This document shows positions 59,739-64,000 of a stretch of DNA of 64,000 nt, one piece after another. This stretch comes from Paenibacillus glycanilyticus. GTDB lineage: Bacteria > Bacillota > Bacilli > Paenibacillales > Paenibacillaceae. Within the stretch, counting starts at the first letter, position 1, and each line of letters opens with the position of its first letter. The stretch lies in NCBI RefSeq assembly GCF_030161375.1, contig NZ_BSSQ01000009.1, positions 1 through 64,000 of the forward strand, written 5' to 3'. The translations under genes were made by a program, and so were the position numbers. Below the pieces are notes generated by a model. The model was not told where the DNA came from and did no database searches. It worked only from the letters and a program-made list of their open reading frames with translations.

Positions 59739-61304
59739 GTGAATATCAAAAAGAACCGATTAATCGCCAAGCTGCTGACTGTCACCTGCGTGTTTGTTAT
59801 TCTCGCTGCTTGTTCCAGCAATAACGGCAATAATGGCAATAATACATCTCCATCGCCTTCTGCGGATCCAACAACTGCGGCTAGCGAATCGCCTGCCGAA
59901 TCTACGGAGCCGGCTTTGGATCCGGTGAAGCTTACGTTCCTTTATCCGGTTGCGGCCGATCCTGGTCCGGACCAAAAGCTTGTGAATGACGAGATCAACA
60001 AATACTTGCAGGAAAAGATCAACGCGACCGTTGAACTGAAGCCGCTTACTTTCGACGAATACGAGCCTAAGCTGAACGCGATGCTCGCCGCTAACGAGAA
60101 CTTCGATATTGCCTGGAGCTCCAAAGGCTGGCTCGGCAACTATCAGCCGTATATCGACCGCGGGGCTTATCTAGAAATCACGGATGATATGCTCGCCAAA
60201 TATGCTCCTGAAGCACGCGCGAACATTCCCGATAAATTCTGGCCGGATATGTTTGCCGCAGACGGCAAAGTATATGGCTTCCCCATCTATCAAGTAGCAG
60301 CTAAACAGAAGAGCTTGATTATTCAGAAGCGCTTCATTGATAAATACAATCTGGACGTCTCGACTATCCATTCCTACGCCGACATCGAGCCGTTCCTGCA
60401 AACTTTGAAAGAAAACGAACCGGATGTTGTACCGCTTGGTCTGGCGCAAAACTCCCGCGGGATGTATGTTGACAATGCGGTTGCAGGTACGGACGGCTCT
60501 CCTGTTTACTACAAGAAGGATGACCCGGCTTATACGCTTTGGACTTATCTGCAATCGGCCAATGACCGTCTGCCTTACTATCAAAAGCTTCATGATTGGT
60601 ACGAAAAAGGCTATATCAATCAGGATGCTCCCGTCCTCCAGAACATTAACGATTTGAAAGCAAAAGGCAATGTTGCGGTATCGATCGAGTTCACTTCGAA
60701 ACCGGGCGGCGAGATTGGCGAAAAAGCGATCAACGGCGGCAATGACGTCGTGTACGTTCCGATCTCCGACAGCTACTTCACAGGCATCGCCAGCGCTATG
60801 CATGTCATTAACAAAAACTCGAAAAATCCGGAACGCGCACTTATGCTGATCAACCTTCTGAACACGGACAAATACTTGTACAATCTGATCTGTAACGGCA
60901 TTGAAGGCAAGCATTACGAGAAAGTCGACGACACCACAATCAAGCCAATCGAAGGTTCCGGTTATGCGCCTAACGGCGACTGGGTATTCGGCAACCAGTT
61001 TAACGCGTATCTGAAACCGGGCATGGCCGCCGATACATGGCAGAAGACGATTGAACTGAACGACAATGCCGTCGTTCTGGCGAGCAGCGGATTTGGCGTC
61101 AACGAAGAAAATATTAAAGCCGAGAATGCCAACATCAACGCAGTGAAAAACGAATACGAAACGGCGCTCGAGACCGGCGCGGTTGATCCAAACAAAGTGC
61201 TGCCGGAATACGTGGCGAAGCTGAAAGCGTCCGGCCAGGAGAAGGTAGACGCGGAAGTTCAGAAGCAATGGGACGCGTTCCTTGCGCAAAAAGGCTTGAA
61301 ATAA
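59739..61304 (+). CDS. LplA/YtcQ-type binding lipoprotein (DUF3502 type)
   Basis: 521-aa lipoprotein with lipobox LAAC (C25), Asn/Gly/Ser-rich linker and a binding domain closest, within this window, to the membrane-anchored protein at 3727-5277 (shared pattern KINAT, then FDIAWSSKGWLG versus MDILFTAGWM, and a similar C-terminal helix). The start is GTG with GGAGGG 6 nt upstream. The 125-bp gap after the permease gene contains an extra AGGAGGTGATC but no frame I can support. Ligand unknown. Confidence 0.92.
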   Translation: MNIKKNRLIAKLLTVTCVFVILAACSSNNGNNGNNTSPSPSADPTTAASESPAESTEPALDPVKLTFLYPVAADPGPDQKLVNDEINKYLQEKINATVELKPLTFDEYEPKLNAMLAANENFDIAWSSKGWLGNYQPYIDRGAYLEITDDMLAKYAPEARANIPDKFWPDMFAADGKVYGFPIYQVAAKQKSLIIQKRFIDKYNLDVSTIHSYADIEPFLQTLKENEPDVVPLGLAQNSRGMYVDNAVAGTDGSPVYYKKDDPAYTLWTYLQSANDRLPYYQKLHDWYEKGYINQDAPVLQNINDLKAKGNVAVSIEFTSKPGGEIGEKAINGGNDVVYVPISDSYFTGIASAMHVINKNSKNPERALMLINLLNTDKYLYNLICNGIEGKHYEKVDDTTIKPIEGSGYAPNGDWVFGNQFNAYLKPGMAADTWQKTIELNDNAVVLASSGFGVNEENIKAENANINAVKNEYETALETGAVDPNKVLPEYVAKLKASGQEKVDAEVQKQWDAFLAQKGLK

Positions 61305-61310
61305 CAAATA

Positions 61311-61346
61311 AGCAGTCCCTCGGCTGATGCCGGGGGACTGCTTTTT
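61311..61346. terminator. terminator between convergent lipoprotein and thioredoxin genes
   Basis: AGCAGTCCC paired with GGGACTGCT, followed by TTTTTG on the plus strand, 6 bp after the lipoprotein stop. Confidence 0.85.
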
Positions 61347-61357
61347 GCGTAAGGGCT

Positions 61358-61681
61358 CTATTCCGCGTATCTTGCAATGGCCTGCTGATAAACATCTTTC
61401 GGACGGAGACCGATAAATTTATCCACCGGCTCGCCGTTATGGAACACAATGACGGTTGGCATCGACATAACGCCATATTCGGAAGCAAGCTCCGGCGACT
61501 CGTCGCAGTCTACCTGAAGGATCGTAACGCGCTCGCCTTCTTCCTGCTGCAGCTCATCCAGAATCGGCAACAGAACCTTGCATGGGGGACACCATTTCGC
61601 CCCGAATTCAACCAGAGTTGTTGCTCCTGCGCCAAGAGCGGCCTGACGGAACGATTGGCCGTCTATTGTGGTAACGCTCAT
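61358..61681 (-). CDS. thioredoxin-family protein with WCPPC active site
   Basis: 107-aa single-domain thioredoxin. The active site is W30-C-P-P-C34 instead of the usual WCGPC, which generally makes the pair less reducing; the cis-proline loop SMPT is present. No signal peptide, so cytoplasmic. It starts 3 bp after the stop of the MerR gene, so the regulator and thioredoxin form one operon under a MerR-type promoter. It may serve a specific disulfide or stress role, not the general thioredoxin role. Confidence 0.92.
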   Translation of the reverse strand: MSVTTIDGQSFRQAALGAGATTLVEFGAKWCPPCKVLLPILDELQQEEGERVTILQVDCDESPELASEYGVMSMPTVIVFHNGEPVDKFIGLRPKDVYQQAIARYAE

Positions 61682-61683
61682 CT

Positions 61684-62049
61684 TTATTCCTCCGTTTCCT
61701 TCTGCTCTTCTAGAATCGACTGGATGCGGTCCTCAAGATTGCGTTTAATGTTGCTGAGCAGCTGAATTTGCGTCTCGATCTCCCCCAGCTTCTCGCGGTA
61801 GATCGGGAGCACCTCCTTGCAGAACGCCTCTTTGTTCTTCAAGACGCAATGCAGGAAGCCGGCGATTTGGTCCGTCGTTAAGCCAAGCTGAAGATACAGC
61901 TGAATCGTTTGCACCTGCTCTTCGGCAAGCGGCGAATATTCCCGGTATCCGTTCTCCAGCCGGATTGGTGTAAGCAATCCCTGCTCCTCATAATAACGAA
62001 GCGACCTTAAACTGACTCCCGTACGGGCCGCAAGCTCTCCGATTTTCAT
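61684..62049 (-). CDS. MerR-family regulator linked to thioredoxin
   Basis: 121-aa MerR protein: winged helix at the N terminus (MKIGELAARTGVSLRSLRYYEEQGLL), a long dimerisation helix and a short C-terminal effector region. It contains two cysteines spaced HCVLKNKEAFC (about 82 and 91), candidates for redox or metal sensing. It is preceded by a promoter with an over-long spacer and a centred dyad, the normal MerR target, so it probably controls itself and the thioredoxin. Confidence 0.92.
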   Translation of the reverse strand: MKIGELAARTGVSLRSLRYYEEQGLLTPIRLENGYREYSPLAEEQVQTIQLYLQLGLTTDQIAGFLHCVLKNKEAFCKEVLPIYREKLGEIETQIQLLSNIKRNLEDRIQSILEEQKETEE

Positions 62050-62083
62050 CCGTATACGCCTCCTGCATGGTCGATTCGAACTG

Positions 62084-62115
62084 ATTATATACCCTCACAT
62101 TAATGTGAAGGTCAA
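62084..62115 (-). promoter_or_regulatory. MerR-type promoter with 20-bp spacer and operator dyad
   Basis: TTGACC (complement of 62110-62115) and TATAAT (complement of 62084-62089) are 20 bp apart. The spacer holds a near-perfect dyad, CCTTCACAT-TAATGTGAGGG (62091-62112 on the plus strand). Over-long spacers that are corrected by a bound activator are the hallmark of MerR promoters. Confidence 0.82.
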
Positions 62116-62121
62116 GTAGAC

Positions 62122-62147
62122 AAAAACCCTTCCTTAATCGGAAGGGT
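62122..62147 (-). terminator. terminator after the AraC gene
   Basis: Stem ACCCTTCC/GGAAGGGT with a six-base loop, followed by TTTTTG on the minus strand, 10 bp after the stop at 62157. Confidence 0.88.
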
Positions 62148-62156
62148 GGCATGCTA

Positions 62157-62960
62157 TTATTGCTGGCGGTAGATTTGCGGGGTTACGCCGGTTATTTTCG
62201 AGAAGCTGCGATGGAACTGGCTGGCGCTAGAGAAACCCAGACTTTCGCTAATTTGCGCGATTGTCGCGTCCGAACGCTTCAGTCTGTTCATCGCTTCCGT
62301 GATCCGTAATTTCAGCAAATATTGATAAGGCGTCGTTCCGGTCGCTTCGCGGAAGGACCGGATGAAATGATACCGGCTTTGCAGCGCGATCCCGGCAAGC
62401 TCGTCGATATTTATCGTATCGGCATAGCAATCATGAAGATAGGCTAAAGCTCTTACCAGATGCGGATCGCAAATGCCCGGCGGCATGGATGACTTCCGGT
62501 CTTCAAGCTTCAGCATGCCGCCTAAATAAGCGACTACGTCCTGCTCCACTTCTTGCACCGCAAGCGGATCGGCCAACGCCTGGCCTTGAATAAGCGCCAG
62601 CATCCAACCGCGGAAACGGCCAACCATATCCTCCGCATGGAAATGCTGCCGGATATCGTGCTCCGATCCTGCCGTAAATTGCGGGTTAATAGACGCCATT
62701 CCTCCCGCTCCCTGCTCGCGGACTTTCATAATAATAACGGATGACTGCTCGCCTAGATAAAAATGATGCTCCGTCCCCGGCGGCTGCAAAAGTCCGTTTC
62801 CTTGCCGCAAGCCGTAGCTGCGATCTTCCTGCGTAAAATGAACGATGCCTTTGATCGGCAGCGTCACTTGCATCCAGTCATCATGCTTATGCGGGACATT
62901 CCTGAAACCATGGCTGCCTTGCCATAACTCGATCCAATCCGTCTCTACCTTCATCTCCAT
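62157..62960 (-). CDS. AraC-family regulator with cupin domain
   Basis: 267-aa regulator. N-terminal cupin-like domain with HKHDDWMQVTLPIKGIVHF and LLQPPGTEHHFYLG; C-terminal AraC domain (NIDELAGIALQSRYHFIRSF, then SASQFHRSFSKITGVTPQIYR). AGGTGA lies 6 nt before the ATG. Divergent from the MFS exporter gene at 63079, which is its likely target. Such cupin-AraC/MFS pairs are common; the inducer is unknown. Confidence 0.92.
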   Translation of the reverse strand: MEMKVETDWIELWQGSHGFRNVPHKHDDWMQVTLPIKGIVHFTQEDRSYGLRQGNGLLQPPGTEHHFYLGEQSSVIIMKVREQGAGGMASINPQFTAGSEHDIRQHFHAEDMVGRFRGWMLALIQGQALADPLAVQEVEQDVVAYLGGMLKLEDRKSSMPPGICDPHLVRALAYLHDCYADTINIDELAGIALQSRYHFIRSFREATGTTPYQYLLKLRITEAMNRLKRSDATIAQISESLGFSSASQFHRSFSKITGVTPQIYRQQ

Positions 62961-63078
62961 ATGTTCTCACCTGCCATCATTATAGCAAAAGTTGCTCGTT
63001 TTGCAGCACTTTTCGCTGATGACCGCTCCCCGCTCCCCCCATTATACTGAAGCAAATGATAAAGGGGGCTTTCGTTCC

Positions 63079-64000
63079 ATGAATTCTACCGCAGCTCTAC
63101 AGGTTCAGCGCAATTCTGCGATTTGGATGCTGTTTGGCGTCAGCTTCGCGCATTTGCTTAATGATGCGATGCAGACTGCCGTACCGTCCGCTTTTCCGTT
63201 GTTTCAATCCGAAATGCATCTGAGCTTCACCAAAATCGGTTGGGTTGCCTTTATGCTCAACATTACCGCATCCCTGCTCCAGCCGTTTATCGGGTATGTC
63301 TCGGATAAAAAGCCCATGCCGTTCCTGCTTCCGCTTGGCATGGTCTTCTCGCTCGCCGGCGTATTCGGCTTTGCTTATGCGGACAACTTCTGGATGCTGC
63401 TTGTGTCGGCCGCTTTGATTGGGGTAGGCTCATCCGTCCTACATCCGGAATCTTCCCGGGTAGCGCGGATGGCCGCTTCCGGAAGCAAAGGCATGGCCCA
63501 ATCTATCTTTCAGGTTGGCGGCAATACCGGACAGGCGCTGGCACCTCTGCTTGTTGCTTTTCTGCTGATGCCGCAAGGCCAGCGGGGCTTCTTGTGGTTT
63601 ACGATTTTTGCCGTAATCGGAATCGCGTTGCAGCTCGTCATTAGCCGCTGGTATGCGGGTCAGCTCGTTACTGCCGCCTCAGTCAAAAAAGCCGCTAACC
63701 GGTTGCTGGACCAGCAATCAGCTCATTCCACCTGGTTTGTGGCAGGAACGATGGGACTGTTAATCATCCTATTGTTCTCCAAGTTTGTTTACATTGCAGG
63801 CATGACCGGTTACTACTCGTTCTATTTCATTGATCATTACGGGTTGTCGTTCTCTCGCGCCCAAATCTGCTTGTTCGCTTTGCAATTCGCCGGCATGGTA
63901 GGCACTTTGCTTGGAGGGCCGCTTGCAGACAAATTCGGCCGCAAGACGATGATCTGGATTTCCATCGCCGGAACCGCGCCGTTCTCGCTGCTGCTGCCAT
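63079..64000 (+). CDS. MFS exporter, Fsr-like (fosmidomycin-resistance type), 3' end outside the window
   Basis: At least 307 residues; the frame is open to the window end. It starts MNSTAALQVQRNSAIWMLFG, followed by FAHLLNDAMQTAVPSAFPLF and the motif A-like loop GYVSDKKPMPF, then IGVGSSVLHPESSRVARMAASGSKGMAQSIFQVGGNTGQALAP, which is characteristic of the Fsr subfamily. A second motif A, GPLADKFGRKTM, opens the C-terminal half. AAGGGGG lies 10 nt before the ATG. Probably a drug/proton antiporter under the divergent AraC regulator. Confidence 0.9.
   Translation, partial: MNSTAALQVQRNSAIWMLFGVSFAHLLNDAMQTAVPSAFPLFQSEMHLSFTKIGWVAFMLNITASLLQPFIGYVSDKKPMPFLLPLGMVFSLAGVFGFAYADNFWMLLVSAALIGVGSSVLHPESSRVARMAASGSKGMAQSIFQVGGNTGQALAPLLVAFLLMPQGQRGFLWFTIFAVIGIALQLVISRWYAGQLVTAASVKKAANRLLDQQSAHSTWFVAGTMGLLIILLFSKFVYIAGMTGYYSFYFIDHYGLSFSRAQICLFALQFAGMVGTLLGGPLADKFGRKTMIWISIAGTAPFSLLLP

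Overview
The window looks like a chromosomal segment of a Paenibacillus-type Firmicute. The reasons are the YesM/YesN-style two-component systems, the LplA/LplB/LplC-type ABC importers, secreted enzymes with S-layer homology (SLH) domains, the bacillithiol gene pair yojF-bshB2, strong AGGAGG ribosome binding sites and many TTG/GTG starts. The assignment rests on protein families seen in the translation; no search was run.

Left edge: a minus-strand rRNA-type promoter and boxA-like leader at 1-134 point out of the window, so an rRNA operon probably starts just left of base 1. 0.3-15 kb (minus strand) is an alpha-glucan locus: response regulator, histidine kinase and an unusual membrane-anchored solute-binding protein; a 1976-aa SLH-anchored GH87 alpha-1,3-glucanase; and a MalE-MalF-MalG-type importer. 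15-25 kb (minus) is a sulfatase locus: a formylglycine-generating enzyme broken by one in-frame TGA, its sulfatase, an ABC importer and a kinase/regulator pair. 25-37.5 kb is a beta-glucan locus: LplB/LplC permeases, an SLH-anchored GH16 laminarinase, a GH16 lichenase and a binding lipoprotein on the minus strand, with a divergent kinase/regulator pair on the plus strand.

37.5-38.2 kb is a gene-free stretch with a 115-bp imperfect palindrome and five copies of a 62-bp tandem repeat. 38-42 kb holds small housekeeping genes (GNAT acetyltransferases, DUF1801 proteins, yojF-bshB2). 42-55 kb is a uronate/oligosaccharide locus: GH88 hydrolase, 2-hydroxyacid dehydrogenase, sugar isomerase/epimerase, a soluble and a membrane-spanning AraC regulator, an LplB/LplC/lipoprotein importer, a beta-helix enzyme and a VOC protein. 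55-61 kb is another membrane AraC regulator with its importer. 61-64 kb holds a MerR-thioredoxin operon, an AraC regulator and the start of an Fsr-like MFS exporter.

The repeated theme is sensor, AraC-type regulator, binding protein, two permeases and secreted enzymes. No ABC ATPase is encoded, which fits importers sharing an MsmX-type ATPase encoded elsewhere. The most notable non-coding signal is a set of similar motifs at fixed distances (about 30 bp, with a second copy about 21 bp further out) upstream of -10-like hexamers in front of four operons; these are candidate operators for the AraC-type response regulators.
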